A stretch of 64,000 nucleotides of DNA from Salinicoccus carnicancri Crm. Lineage in GTDB: Bacteria > Bacillota > Bacilli > Staphylococcales > Salinicoccaceae. The DNA lies in the NCBI RefSeq assembly GCF_000330705.1, contig NZ_ANAM01000001.1:248001-312000 (forward strand), in the 5' to 3' direction. A program made the position numbers and the translations under genes. The notes below the pieces were generated by a model. That model did not search any database. It was not told where the DNA came from and was given only the letters and a program-made list of their open reading frames with translations. Positions 50,141 to 59,014 of the stretch are shown here, piece after piece (within the stretch, counting starts at the first letter, position 1; the number at the start of each line of letters is the position of its first letter).

Positions 50141-50202
50141 TTTACATAAACTTAAAACTGCGTATACATTCATGTTTTACGATATAAATGCAATCATATT
50201 AT
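50141..50202 (+). promoter_or_regulatory. Pho-box-like direct repeats and promoter of the phosphatase gene
   Basis: TTTACA (50141-50146), TTAAAA (50152-50157) and TATACA (50163-50168) lie exactly 11 bases apart, and TTTTAC (50175-50180) follows one base out of phase. This matches the TT(A/T)ACA direct repeats bound by PhoP-type regulators. TATTAT at 50197-50202 is a likely -10 box, with the last repeat over the -35 region. Confidence 0.55.
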
Positions 50203-50230
50203 TGTGAAAAAAATAGGAGGCATTACGAGA

Positions 50231-52081
50231 ATGGGTTTTAATCTACTGAACAAAAAAAGGTTTACAACGGTGATCATTACAACTATGATCCTTGCAATAA
50301 TCGCATCCATGCTTCTGAGTCTGCCGGTTTCTGCAGCAGGCGGCGGGGGTCCGGCCGGCGGTCCGTCTGCGGAGGCTTCCGAAGAATCAGAGTTCGATCC
50401 TGTCCTGTCAGAGGCAAAGCCGGAAGTTGCGGAGGTTCAGGCCAATAACCAGCCGAACCGTATCATTACAACAATCAATGGGGACAGTTCAGGTGAAATG
50501 GGATTCAGCTGGTATACGACCGACCATTTTGAAGATTCCAAAGTATGGGTTTCAAAAACGGGTGAATTTGATGACGCCATTGAATTTGATGCTGAAGCAA
50601 AAGAAGTGACTTCCAGCTATGGGGAACGTGATGAAAATGGAAACTACATATTTGGCGAAGTGGAGGAAGACAGTGAAGGTGAGCCTGTCGAAGATGAGAA
50701 TGGCGATCCTGTCATTAACGGATACTACACGGATGCCCAGGCACATGGAGATGAGTGGATGTCCGGCGACTACGGACATATAGAACTGACGGATGTCACA
50801 GAGTATTCATATAAGGCGAAGGCAACTGACCTGGAGCCTGACACGACCTACCATTATAAAGTGGGGAGTGAATCGGGTGAAGTGAGCGAGAGCGGGCAAT
50901 TTAAAACGTCAGGTGAAAAGGGTGAGCCGTTCAAGTTTGTCCATTATACAGACACACAAAATGCGTTCTGGAATGAAAACGTGAGAAATGAAGCGGCATA
51001 TGGCGCGGATACATTGAAGCAGGCCCTTGAAACGGCCGAGGATGCCGATTTCACCCTCCACACAGGTGATGTTGTGGAAGTTGCTGAAGTAGAGGATGAA
51101 TGGGTGGATCTGTACGAACAGTCGCGTCCCTATTTCATGCAGACGGCCATGGCTGTGGCGCCGGGCAACCACGATGAGTATGCACTGGAATACGGGGATG
51201 ATCCGCTCACTGAAAAATTCAATGAGCACGCCAATGTGCCGGTAACGAATGAAGCTGTATCAGGGGGCTCCTACTATTCCTTCGACTACAATGGTGTACA
51301 CTTTGTAACATTGAATACGAATGACAACAAGAAGTCTGAAGACAACCCGGATGAAAAGGCGATCGGCGAGGAACAGATGGAGTGGATAAAAGAGGATGTA
51401 AAAAAGGCGCGGGAAAATGGTGCTGAATGGATTGTACTGAACTATCACAAGCCGCTCTACTCCAAATCGTATCATTCACTTCAGGATGAGGATGTCCAGA
51501 AAGTAAGGGAAGAGCTTACAGCATTGATAGACGATCTGGACATTGATCTTGCACTGCAGGGACATGATCATGTCATTTCAAGGACACATTCTCTTACCCA
51601 TGTCCCGACAGATGAGAATTTTTCCAACGCTGAAGTTGAAGATGTAGAAACGCATGTCGGGGAAAACGGTGTCGAATACATGGAACAGCCGGACGGCACG
51701 GTATATGTTCTGCCGAATACCGGCGGTACAAAAGAGTATGATGATGTTTATTCCAAAGGGCTCGAGCATCTGCATGAAGTCAGGCCGGATCTCGACTGGA
51801 TGACACAGGGGGATTTGGATCACTACAACAGCCTGTTCGGATTCGGCGGGCAGCCGCAGGAAACGGATGCGTTTGAAGAATCCCACTCCAATAACCGCGA
51901 CTCATCCACCCAGAACTTTGCAGTGTATGAAGTGGACGGCGGTGAAATGACCGTGCGCATGTATCAGATCAGCGGAGATCTGGAATCCGGTGAGGAACGC
52001 ACTGTGGAGCTCATCGATGAATTCGGCATCTCCAAAGATGCAGAGGACGGAGATGCACAGGAAGATGATGAGGCAGCATAG
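50231..52081 (+). CDS. Secreted purple-acid-phosphatase-like metallophosphoesterase
   Basis: 616 residues. A signal peptide (LLNKKRFTTVIITTMILAIIASMLL...VSAAG, cut near residue 37) is followed by a Gly-rich, acidic stretch. An N-terminal fibronectin-like domain (NRIITTINGDSSGEMGFSWYTTD to TYHYKVGSES) and a calcineurin-type domain come next. Metal ligands are D241 (TDTQ), D280 (TGDVVE), N313-H314 (GNHD), H406 (NYHKP) and H445/H447 (GHDH). Such enzymes release phosphate from esters outside the cell. The acidic end lacks an LPXTG anchor, so it is probably free. AGGAGG with ten-base spacing fixes ATG 50231. Pho-box-like repeats suggest induction by phosphate starvation. Confidence 0.88.
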   Translation: MGFNLLNKKRFTTVIITTMILAIIASMLLSLPVSAAGGGGPAGGPSAEASEESEFDPVLSEAKPEVAEVQANNQPNRIITTINGDSSGEMGFSWYTTDHFEDSKVWVSKTGEFDDAIEFDAEAKEVTSSYGERDENGNYIFGEVEEDSEGEPVEDENGDPVINGYYTDAQAHGDEWMSGDYGHIELTDVTEYSYKAKATDLEPDTTYHYKVGSESGEVSESGQFKTSGEKGEPFKFVHYTDTQNAFWNENVRNEAAYGADTLKQALETAEDADFTLHTGDVVEVAEVEDEWVDLYEQSRPYFMQTAMAVAPGNHDEYALEYGDDPLTEKFNEHANVPVTNEAVSGGSYYSFDYNGVHFVTLNTNDNKKSEDNPDEKAIGEEQMEWIKEDVKKARENGAEWIVLNYHKPLYSKSYHSLQDEDVQKVREELTALIDDLDIDLALQGHDHVISRTHSLTHVPTDENFSNAEVEDVETHVGENGVEYMEQPDGTVYVLPNTGGTKEYDDVYSKGLEHLHEVRPDLDWMTQGDLDHYNSLFGFGGQPQETDAFEESHSNNRDSSTQNFAVYEVDGGEMTVRMYQISGDLESGEERTVELIDEFGISKDAEDGDAQEDDEAA

Positions 52082-52140
52082 CCTGGAAGAGGGAGTCTGT
52101 TTATCCGCTCTGCTCTTTGATTGATAATATTACTGAATTG

Positions 52141-52161
52141 TACATTAAAGTGTATAATGTA
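52141..52161. promoter_or_regulatory. Operator-like palindrome over a -10 box
   Basis: TACATTA and TAATGTA form 7-bp arms around seven bases; TATAAT at 52153-52158 lies inside. It precedes the VOC gene by 35 bases. No matching regulator is identified. Confidence 0.4.
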
Positions 52162-52195
52162 AATGTAAAAACAATTAATCAAAGGGGATGTTGCA

Positions 52196-52633
52196 ATGTT
52201 CAATGCAATCCAGTATTTCAATTATTCCAATGCCCTGGAAGCTCTGGAGTTTTACGAAAGGAATTTCGGTGCTGAAGTGACCGGAAAGGTCATGGCAGAT
52301 AATGATATGTTCAAAGGTTCTTTGGAACATATGGGGATGAATGAAGCGGAAGCAGCGACTTTTGTGATGAATGCAGAATTCGAGATATTCGACCAGAAAT
52401 TCATGGCGAGTTCTACATGGAAGCAAAAAGAGATCGATAACGAAGGCGCAAGTGTCTGCTTTGTTTTTGACGGTAAAGATACAGAAGCGGTACAGAAGGC
52501 GAGGGCTTTCTATGATCAGGCGGTTGAAGCGGGGTGTCGCGTTGATATGGAGCTCGGCCCCACTGAATGGACCGGGCTGTTCGCAAGCATCACTGATCCA
52601 TACGGGGTTTCGTGGATGCTGAGTGCGGAATGA
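52196..52633 (+). CDS. VOC-family protein, PhnB-like
   Basis: 145 residues; YFNYSNALEALEFYERNFGAEV at the start and FASITDPYGVSWMLS at the end are typical of PhnB-like/3-demethylubiquinone-methyltransferase-like VOC proteins. They bind a metal or small ligand; no reaction can be assigned. AAAGGGG precedes ATG. Monocistronic by appearance, with a palindrome over its -10 box. Confidence 0.8.
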   Translation: MFNAIQYFNYSNALEALEFYERNFGAEVTGKVMADNDMFKGSLEHMGMNEAEAATFVMNAEFEIFDQKFMASSTWKQKEIDNEGASVCFVFDGKDTEAVQKARAFYDQAVEAGCRVDMELGPTEWTGLFASITDPYGVSWMLSAE

Positions 52634-52644
52634 TCTGCAGAAGC

Positions 52645-52915
52645 CGAAGGTATTGAGTTATATGGTGGGGGTCGAGCCGGACGGAAGCAAAGTGCGGGAG
52701 GAGAGGAACGCAAAGTCCTGTTTCACGGAACAGCCGGGATTGTTCCAGCTTGCAGTGACACTCATGCCAGAGCTCTCTCCCGGGAAGAGAGTGGCGAGTA
52801 CCGCCTTTATCACACTGTCTTCTAGTATTGCATTCATCGTCATCCCCTATGTGACAGGTCTTATCGCCAGGTACATCGGGGTGTTCAATTTAGCGACCCG
52901 TAAAAGGATGATGGA
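52645..52915 (+). pseudogene. Remnant of an MFS transporter gene
   Basis: The frame reads FTEQPGLFQLAVTLMPELSPGKRVASTAFITLSSSIAFIVIPYVTG in pieces typical of the last helices of an MFS exporter. It has no ribosome-binding site, lacks the first ten helices, and its start (SYMVGVEPDGSKVREERN) does not fit the family. It ends just before a terminator. It is best read as a decayed 3' fragment. The remaining bases to 53028 hold only the terminator and the start region of the next gene. Confidence 0.55.
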
Positions 52916-52919
52916 TGTA

Positions 52920-52960
52920 AACACTGCCCGATGCATAAATAGCATCAGGCAGTGTTTTTT
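52920..52960 (+). terminator. Terminator after the MFS remnant
   Basis: AACACTGCCCGATGC pairs with GCATCAGGCAGTGTT (one mismatch) over a 7-base loop, followed by T6. It probably once served the transporter gene and now ends the VOC transcript. Confidence 0.88.
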
Positions 52961-53028
52961 AGTTTTGATTGGAAATATGTTATAACAGGGCTACATGAGT
53001 TTTAAATCTGGTGTAAAGGGATGATTTC

Positions 53029-53310
53029 GTGGTTAAGGAAATGAAGCTGAATGATCATACGTTTGAATTGACCGGTTTTGAGGAGAGGGAAGAGAACGGC
53101 AGGCTGGTTGTTTCAGTGAAATTCAATGTGACAAGTGAAGATTATCATGATGTGACCACGCTGTTATACGAGGAAGTTTTCAATGTCTCTGTGCCCGAAA
53201 AAGATATGAGATTCAAAGGTGTCATCACAAACTATCTAACATCCCTTGATAACCTGTATGAAGAAGGTCAGGTGGGGGAGTATCAGGTGACGTTCACTGA
53301 AATTGAATAA
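53029..53310 (+). CDS. DUF3219 (YkvR-like) protein
   Basis: 93 residues, GTG start. LNVTSEDYHDVTTLLYEE-like core (FNVTSEDYHDVTTLLYEEVFNVSVPEKDMRF) and NYLTSLDNLYEEGQVGEY resemble the DUF3219 family of small cytosolic beta-rich proteins. Function unknown. The flavin monooxygenase gene starts 15 bases after its stop. Confidence 0.75.
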   Translation: MVKEMKLNDHTFELTGFEEREENGRLVVSVKFNVTSEDYHDVTTLLYEEVFNVSVPEKDMRFKGVITNYLTSLDNLYEEGQVGEYQVTFTEIE

Positions 53311-53325
53311 TTGGAGAATCACAAT

Positions 53326-54321
53326 ATGAAATTGAGTATATTGGACCAGTCCCCCATATCTGATGACCAGACACCGCGTGAAGCCCTGGAAGCCACAATG
53401 AAACTCGCACAGACGGCAGAAGCACTGGGGTACACACGCTTCTGGATAGCTGAACACCATGGCCTCCCGGGACTCGCTTCGAGTGTTCCTGAAGTGATGC
53501 TCGGCTATATCGGTGCCAATACAGATACAATAAGAATCGGATCCGGCGCAGTTCTTTTGCCGTACTATAAACCCTATAAAGTGGCGGAGACGTATAATAT
53601 GCTCGGCACCCTGTTTCCCGGCCGTGTGGATATCGGTGTCGGCAGGGCACCGGGAGGTCCCGCCGAGGTTTCTGAAGTGCTGTCCGACAACTTCCTGCAG
53701 GGTGTATTCAGCATGCCTTATCTGCTCGAAAATCTGATCAGGTATATCGATGATGCAGACGAGAAGATAAAAGCCGGCCCGTTGCCGCCTGTGAAACCTG
53801 ATATATGGATGCTCGGCACAAGTGGAAAAAGTGCAAAAGCAGCGGCTGAGAACGGCCTTTATTATGCGTTCGGACAGTTCATGAGTGATGCAGAGGGTAA
53901 AGGTGCCATTGACGAATACCGAAAGTCCTTCAAGCTCCGCTCCGAAGGACAAGTCCCGCATGCCATCGTGACACTGTCAGTCATCTGTGCGGAAACGGCC
54001 GAAAAGGCGGCGCAACTCGCAAACAGCTATCTTGTCTGGCAAGTGAAGAAGGACCGGGAAGATGTATTTGAATATCTGCCTTCTTTGAAAACGGCCGAAG
54101 CGGCGACCTTTTCCCCGGACGAGAAGAAACAGATGGATGACATGAAAGCTCAGATGATTATCGGTGATCCGGCGTCAGTGAAACAGGAACTGGAAAAGAT
54201 ACATGAAGAAACAGGAGCGGATGAAATCATGATTGTTACCATCACACATTCGCCCAGGGACAAACGGGAATCCTACAGACTGATTGCAGAACAGTTCGAT
54301 CTGGATCAGTATGATATATAA
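53326..54321 (+). CDS. Luciferase-like (LLM class) flavin-dependent monooxygenase
   Basis: 331 residues; begins MKLSILDQSPISDDQTPREAL, with FWIAEHHGLPGLASSVPEVMLGYI and FPGRVDIGVGRAPGG, the usual marks of the MsnO8/YvbT-like LLM group that use FMNH2 and oxygen. The substrate is unknown. GGAG at 53312-53315 suits ATG 53326; the in-frame TTG at 53311 lies within that site. Followed by a terminator. Confidence 0.87.
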   Translation: MKLSILDQSPISDDQTPREALEATMKLAQTAEALGYTRFWIAEHHGLPGLASSVPEVMLGYIGANTDTIRIGSGAVLLPYYKPYKVAETYNMLGTLFPGRVDIGVGRAPGGPAEVSEVLSDNFLQGVFSMPYLLENLIRYIDDADEKIKAGPLPPVKPDIWMLGTSGKSAKAAAENGLYYAFGQFMSDAEGKGAIDEYRKSFKLRSEGQVPHAIVTLSVICAETAEKAAQLANSYLVWQVKKDREDVFEYLPSLKTAEAATFSPDEKKQMDDMKAQMIIGDPASVKQELEKIHEETGADEIMIVTITHSPRDKRESYRLIAEQFDLDQYDI

Positions 54322-54326
54322 AGAAA

Positions 54327-54372
54327 CGCATCTTTCCTGCTGTGTGTACAGTATTGGAAAGATGCGATTTTT
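54327..54372 (+). terminator. Terminator after the monooxygenase gene
   Basis: CGCATCTTTCC and GGAAAGATGCG form an 11-bp stem with an 18-base loop, followed by ATTTTT. Confidence 0.85.
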
Positions 54373-54430
54373 AATTAAGCGGAGGTATTCAAATGCACCT
54401 GCGGCAATTATGTTGTTTTACCCACATATT

Positions 54431-55390
54431 TTAATAGTGGATATATTGCAGTTTTTCCAGAAAATCCAGCCCGACATTGCCGCCGGAGATAACGAGGCAC
54501 ACCTTATCTTCGGGAGAGACATCCAGTGAACCTTCCAGCAGGGCGCCGGCGGTGATGGCCGAGGAGGGTTCTGCAACAATCTTCGCCTCCATCATCAGGA
54601 GCTTGATCCCCTTTAGGATGAACTCCTCAGAGACGGTCATCATCCCATCCACGTATTCCTGAACTATCGGGAAATTCCTTGTCCCCGGCTGGGAGGTGAC
54701 GAGTGCATCCGCCACCGTTTCTTTTCTGGTCACTGCAGTGACCTCTCCTTTTGCCAGGCTTTTTGTGTATCTCGGAAGGTTTGCGGGTTCTGCGCCGTAT
54801 ACTTTCATGTCAGGTGCTGTGAGTTTGATTGCGGTGGAACTGCTTGAGAGCAGTCCGCCACCGCTTGCCGGCATGATGACATGGTCGAGCAGCTTGTTTT
54901 GTGATGTGATTTCAAGGCCGACTGTCCCCTGGCCGGCCATGACACCGTAATCATCGAACGGCGGGATATAGGTATAATCATATTTTTCAGCGAGCGCTTC
55001 GGTCACTTCGAACCTTTCTCTTACGTCACAGCGGATGAGATCGGCGCCAAGCGCTTCGATTGCATCGGCTTTGAATATGGAGCCGCTTTCCGGGACGACC
55101 ACTGTGGCATGGATGCCGAGCTGCTTTGCGGCAAATGCAACAGCCCGGCCGTGGTTGCCGGAGGAGGTCGTGATGATCCCCCTTTCCAGGTCGCTTTCCG
55201 GCAGCTGGAGGATCTTGTTCATCGCGCCGCGGATTTTGAAAGCGTTCGTCTTCTGCATGCTCTCCATTTTGAGATATACTTCGCAGCCAAGAAACGGGTC
55301 CAGATTGTTCATACGCAGAAGTGGTGTCTCCTGGATGTACGGAGCAATCCTTTCAGAGGCTTCTTCTATACGATTCAATGTCAAAGTCAT
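54431..55390 (-). CDS. Threonine/serine ammonia-lyase, catabolic type
   Basis: 319 residues of PLP fold type II. PLP-binding K52 in TNAFKIRGA, phosphate-binding SSGNHG, and the glycine loop SGGGLLSSSS. There is no C-terminal ACT regulatory domain, so it resembles the catabolic TdcB or serine racemase/hydroxyaspartate dehydratase group rather than biosynthetic IlvA. GGGAGG on the minus strand supports ATG 55390; an extension to 55453 has no such site. It is a lone gene, divergent from the next. Confidence 0.87.
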   Translation of the reverse strand: MTLTLNRIEEASERIAPYIQETPLLRMNNLDPFLGCEVYLKMESMQKTNAFKIRGAMNKILQLPESDLERGIITTSSGNHGRAVAFAAKQLGIHATVVVPESGSIFKADAIEALGADLIRCDVRERFEVTEALAEKYDYTYIPPFDDYGVMAGQGTVGLEITSQNKLLDHVIMPASGGGLLSSSSTAIKLTAPDMKVYGAEPANLPRYTKSLAKGEVTAVTRKETVADALVTSQPGTRNFPIVQEYVDGMMTVSEEFILKGIKLLMMEAKIVAEPSSAITAGALLEGSLDVSPEDKVCLVISGGNVGLDFLEKLQYIHY

Positions 55391-55544
55391 AATTGCAACC
55401 TCCCTGATAATGAACTTTACGGCACAGATAATCCCGGTCCATCCGTTGTCCATTCCATAAGTTGATGTGGTTTCATTATAGAACAGATAACTGTTTGATT
55501 CAGGTATAATGAATCCATATCAGATGAAAGGGGGAGGAAATGTG

Positions 55545-55952
55545 ATGCATCGTATAACACTGATGCAGGCATATGCGATCGAAACACTGCGGAGCACTGG
55601 CTACACCAATGAAACAATTCTGGAAAAAGTGAGAAATGATGAAATGGCGGATTTCAAATCTGCAGACAGCAGCATGGATTACAGCGGGCTCTGCGAGCTT
55701 GAATCAGAAAATTTCCTGGGAAATATACTGGAGGAAGGGTATCAGGTGAAATTCCTGACGATCAACGGACTGACGAATCTCATCCGGATGAAATACGGGA
55801 AGAAGGAAGATGAAGATTACAGACTCGAAGGGTTTAAAGTGTCGGGGCTTGAGCTCGATGACAAAGAGGCGGATGAACTCGGCAATCTGCTTTCCACGAA
55901 CTGGGAGATCGATAAGTCCCGGAGAGGCGTCATCATTGCACCGGCCGGGTAA
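55545..55952 (+). CDS. Uncharacterised protein, 135 aa
   Basis: A soluble acidic protein, MHRITLMQAYAIETLRSTGYTNETILEKV at the start and ending KSRRGVIIAPAG. The sequence alternates predicted helices and strands with no motif I recognise; FLTINGLTNLIRMKYG suggests a small alpha/beta fold. GGGGGAGG at seven bases before ATG 55545 strongly supports translation. TATAAT at 55505-55510 is a possible -10 box. Function unknown. Confidence 0.65.
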   Translation: MHRITLMQAYAIETLRSTGYTNETILEKVRNDEMADFKSADSSMDYSGLCELESENFLGNILEEGYQVKFLTINGLTNLIRMKYGKKEDEDYRLEGFKVSGLELDDKEADELGNLLSTNWEIDKSRRGVIIAPAG

Positions 55953-56048
55953 AATATCAGGAGCCGAATGTTTGCGGCTTGCATGGATTTCAATCTATGA
56001 TGGCTGTATCAGCATAATACCAAACAAAACTTACAGGAGGTATATCCA

Positions 56049-57041
56049 ATGAAAGCAGTGCTTCATGAAGGTGTATCAGGAATGGAAGGTTTGAAATACG
56101 ATGAAATGGAAAAACCGGAGCCGAAGGCGGGAGAAGTGAGAGTCAGGCTGAAGATCGCGGGCCTGAACCACCGCGACCTCTTCGTACCACACCGGCATAG
56201 CGTAGAAGATCCGGCACTGGTCCCTGGTTCTGACGGCGCCGGTATAGTGGATGCTGCAGGTGAGGGAGTGGAGAATGTAAAATCGGGGGATGAAGTCATC
56301 ATCAACCCGTCACTCGGGTGGCAGAAGAACAGCGATGCGCCGCCGGAAGGTTTTGAAATAGTGGGTATGCCCTTTGATGGCACATTCGCCCAATATATCA
56401 CGCTCCCAGCTGAAAATGCCGTGCCTAAGCCGGAGTATCTCTCGTGGGAAGAAGCCGGGGTCCTGGCGCTGTCAGCCATGACTGCATACCGGGCGCTCTT
56501 TACAAGGGCAAAAGTCAAAGAAGGGATGACAGTCCTCATCCCCGGCGCCACAGGCGGCGCCGGCACATTCCTGATCCAGTTCGCAAAGTCCGCCGGCGCG
56601 AGAGTGTATGTGACATCAAGGTCCGAAGACAAGCGCAGGCAGGCTCTGGAAGTCGGAGCACACAAGGCGATAGACAGTGAAACGGACTGGAACGAGGAGC
56701 TTTCCGGCGAAAAGGTGGATGTCGTGATTGAAAGTGTCGGAGCGGCGACATTCAACAAATCGGTCGGCCAATTGCGCCGCGGCGGCACACTCACAGCATT
56801 CGGGGCATCGGCCGGGGATACAGTGGATTTCGACCTGAGGAAATTCTTCTATGGGCAGTACAATCTTCTCGGCTCCACCATGGCGAGTGCAGAGGAGCTG
56901 GAAGAGATGCTTGAATTCATTGAAAGGCATGAAATCAGGCCCGTCATGGATAAGTCCTATCCGCTCTCCGATTTCAAAGAGGCATTCGACCGCCTGGAGA
57001 ATGCGGGGATGATGGGCAAGATAGTATTCAATATCGAATGA
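56049..57041 (+). CDS. Zinc-free quinone-oxidoreductase-like alcohol dehydrogenase (MDR family)
   Basis: 330 residues; GroES-like N-terminal domain (KIAGLNHRDLF, VPGSDGAGIV) and a Rossmann domain with IPGATGGAGTFLIQFAKSAGARVYVTSRS. The protein has no cysteine at all, so the catalytic and structural zinc sites of classical alcohol dehydrogenases are missing. An NADPH:quinone/enone reductase of the YogA type is most likely. AGGAGGT precedes ATG. A decayed yrhK-like fragment follows. Confidence 0.86.
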   Translation: MKAVLHEGVSGMEGLKYDEMEKPEPKAGEVRVRLKIAGLNHRDLFVPHRHSVEDPALVPGSDGAGIVDAAGEGVENVKSGDEVIINPSLGWQKNSDAPPEGFEIVGMPFDGTFAQYITLPAENAVPKPEYLSWEEAGVLALSAMTAYRALFTRAKVKEGMTVLIPGATGGAGTFLIQFAKSAGARVYVTSRSEDKRRQALEVGAHKAIDSETDWNEELSGEKVDVVIESVGAATFNKSVGQLRRGGTLTAFGASAGDTVDFDLRKFFYGQYNLLGSTMASAEELEEMLEFIERHEIRPVMDKSYPLSDFKEAFDRLENAGMMGKIVFNIE

Positions 57042-57071
57042 TGAGGCTTTCTGTGTAAATGTGACTCTGTA

Positions 57072-57236
57072 ATTGAATTAAGCTCCAGAGCAGAGGTCAT
57101 CGTAATCTGGTTTGTAATAGGGAGTGTATTCTTTCTCTTTCACTCGACGATGATGGCCGGTACGATTTTCTTCATCCTGGGCAGTCTGCAGCTGCTTGCC
57201 CGGCCGATTTTGAAACTGCTTCATGATTCTTCATAA
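57072..57236 (+). pseudogene. Remnant of a YrhK-like membrane protein gene
   Basis: The 406-base gap after the dehydrogenase gene has a frame reading VIWFVIGSVFFLFHSTMMAG then TIFFILGSLQLLARPILKLL before TAA, the characteristic two-helix YrhK pattern. There is no start codon with a ribosome-binding site, and the N-terminal part of the family is absent, so it is a truncated copy. The rest of the gap holds a GC-rich inverted repeat near 57320-57358 (AAGCCCG and CGGGCTT) without a T-run. Confidence 0.5.
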
Positions 57237-57447
57237 GGAAAGAGACAGAGCGGGAAATGAAAGATGACAGGCCTTCGAAAATCATGGGTGAACTGACAGA
57301 TCATGATGGACGATGAAGCATACAAAGCCCGGGGCGGAGAAATTCCGCATCGGGCTTCAATATCGGAAAATATCAAAAGTAGAGCGGTTTGCCGTCTGTA
57401 CTTGTGATAGAATCCATATATGACATATACAGAGCCGGAGGGTTCCG

Positions 57448-58155
57448 ATGAATTGGTTTTGGGATGAAGCTGTTCCATACATACAGCCGGGTGGAGCGGG
57501 ACACATTACATATATAATACTTCTCATCATTGTTTTCATCATCGTCTTTTGTAACAGGGAGAAGTTCAGCGGCAGGGAAAGCAGGGTGTACCTGATTTTG
57601 GCCGTCATCGGCCTGCTCCATCAGCTGATGATCACCAGCTGGTACATTTTTGAGACCGGCTACGATCTGAGGGATGCCATGCCGCTCCACATCTGCAGGG
57701 TGGTCGTCTGGTTCATCATCTTCCAGGGTGTCGTCAGACAGCGCTGGATGCATGATCTCATATTCTATTTCGGGCTCTATGCCTACGGTTCCTTTGCACT
57801 GCCGATTGCCATCCACCCCCCGCATCATTTCGTGGGATGGACATTTGTGCTCCTGCATACCGTCATCATCATCTATCCCTTCATCATCCACTGGATGACG
57901 GGGTGGGTGCCTGCGTTCAAAGGCGCGATACGCTGCTTTGGGGTATTCCTCGTGTACTTCGCAGTAATACTGGCTGTCAATGCACTCGTAGACGGAAACT
58001 ATTTCTATATGGATGACAGGCCTTTCCTGCATCTTATGGATGACCTTCCTTATATTATACTGAATATCGCAGGCACGTTCGGTGTTTTCATGATCGGACT
58101 CATGCTTTCCAAAATAATGCTCAAATTTGAAAAACAGAGTTATCCTGCAGAGTAA
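57448..58155 (+). CDS. TIGR02206 (YwaF-like) integral membrane protein
   Basis: 235 residues with about seven helices. Motifs MPLHICRVVVWF, GLYAYGSFALPIAIHPPHHFVGWTFVLLHTVIIIYPF and DGNYFYMDDRP are those of the YwaF family. Function unknown; the family is widespread in Firmicutes. GGAGGG precedes ATG. Another membrane protein gene follows after 57 bases. Confidence 0.82.
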   Translation: MNWFWDEAVPYIQPGGAGHITYIILLIIVFIIVFCNREKFSGRESRVYLILAVIGLLHQLMITSWYIFETGYDLRDAMPLHICRVVVWFIIFQGVVRQRWMHDLIFYFGLYAYGSFALPIAIHPPHHFVGWTFVLLHTVIIIYPFIIHWMTGWVPAFKGAIRCFGVFLVYFAVILAVNALVDGNYFYMDDRPFLHLMDDLPYIILNIAGTFGVFMIGLMLSKIMLKFEKQSYPAE

Positions 58156-58212
58156 AGGCGGATTTTGTGCTTTTTATACTTGTGTGGCATAATTTCGGGA
58201 GGAGGTAACTGC

Positions 58213-58935
58213 ATGATAATTACGATTGCTTTCATACTTTTCGCAGGGCAGCTTATCAAATCGTTCTATACGCATTACATATCAGAAAAACGGAAGTATT
58301 TCAGTTTTGACGACCGGCGGTTTACAGATGATGATTACCTGAAGGTCCAGGATTTGAATATCGACAGGCTGGAGCGCACTTTCCTCTATATAATGCTCGC
58401 CGTCTATGTGGCGGCTCTGCTGGCACATCTTTTCCTGAACCCGATCCTGAGCATATGGCTGCTGGGAGCTTTTTTCTCCTGCATCCTTCTGCTGAGCATG
58501 ATTGTCGATCTGAAGCTGTATACAATCGGCCATGACAGGACGCATATCATCATGGCTGTCATCTGGCTGGCAATGATCATCGGCATATTCGGTTTCCTGA
58601 CGATGGCAAGTGTCAAAGACAGCGACATCTCTTTTGAAGCGGATGAATTCACTCTGGCATCACTCGACTATGGCATTCCATATGGCGATATTGAAAGTGT
58701 GGAGATGACAGATGGTGTTCCTGAAATTCCGTCCAACCATCTTGTAATGGGTGCGGGCGGACACCTGCACGGCACTTTCATCGAAGGCGGAGCGAATATG
58801 TCCAGGCTGGATATCGAAGATAAAGGCCAGCCGATCGTCCACATAAAGACGGTGCATATGGATATTTATATAAACGACAGTGATGCCGGGAAGACCGAGA
58901 CGTGGTTTGAAGAACTGTCTTCACGGACAGAGTGA
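58213..58935 (+). CDS. Membrane protein with C-terminal PH-like domain
   Basis: 240 residues. One N-terminal helix, a polar stretch (SEKRKYFSFDDRRFTDDDY), three further helices to about residue 140, then a soluble beta-rich part (EADEFTLASLDYGIPYGDIESVEM to VHMDIYIND) reminiscent of bacterial PH domains. AGGAGGT lies eight bases ahead of ATG 58213; an upstream in-frame ATG has none. Not assigned to a known family. Confidence 0.65.
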   Translation: MIITIAFILFAGQLIKSFYTHYISEKRKYFSFDDRRFTDDDYLKVQDLNIDRLERTFLYIMLAVYVAALLAHLFLNPILSIWLLGAFFSCILLLSMIVDLKLYTIGHDRTHIIMAVIWLAMIIGIFGFLTMASVKDSDISFEADEFTLASLDYGIPYGDIESVEMTDGVPEIPSNHLVMGAGGHLHGTFIEGGANMSRLDIEDKGQPIVHIKTVHMDIYINDSDAGKTETWFEELSSRTE

Positions 58936-59014
58936 TGATCAGTGTTGACATGAAAGGCGTTTCATAGGGTAGACTTGCTGTAATCTTTAAAAATATGACT
59001 AGAGGTGCAGAGAA

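Noticed and set aside
57320-57358. AAGCCCG...CGGGCTT inverted repeat
   Set aside because: It folds but has no T-run, so it was not called a terminator.
58945-58975. TTGACA upstream of the HAD phosphatase gene
   Set aside because: No acceptable -10 box at 16-18 bases; the best candidate needs a 19-base spacer.
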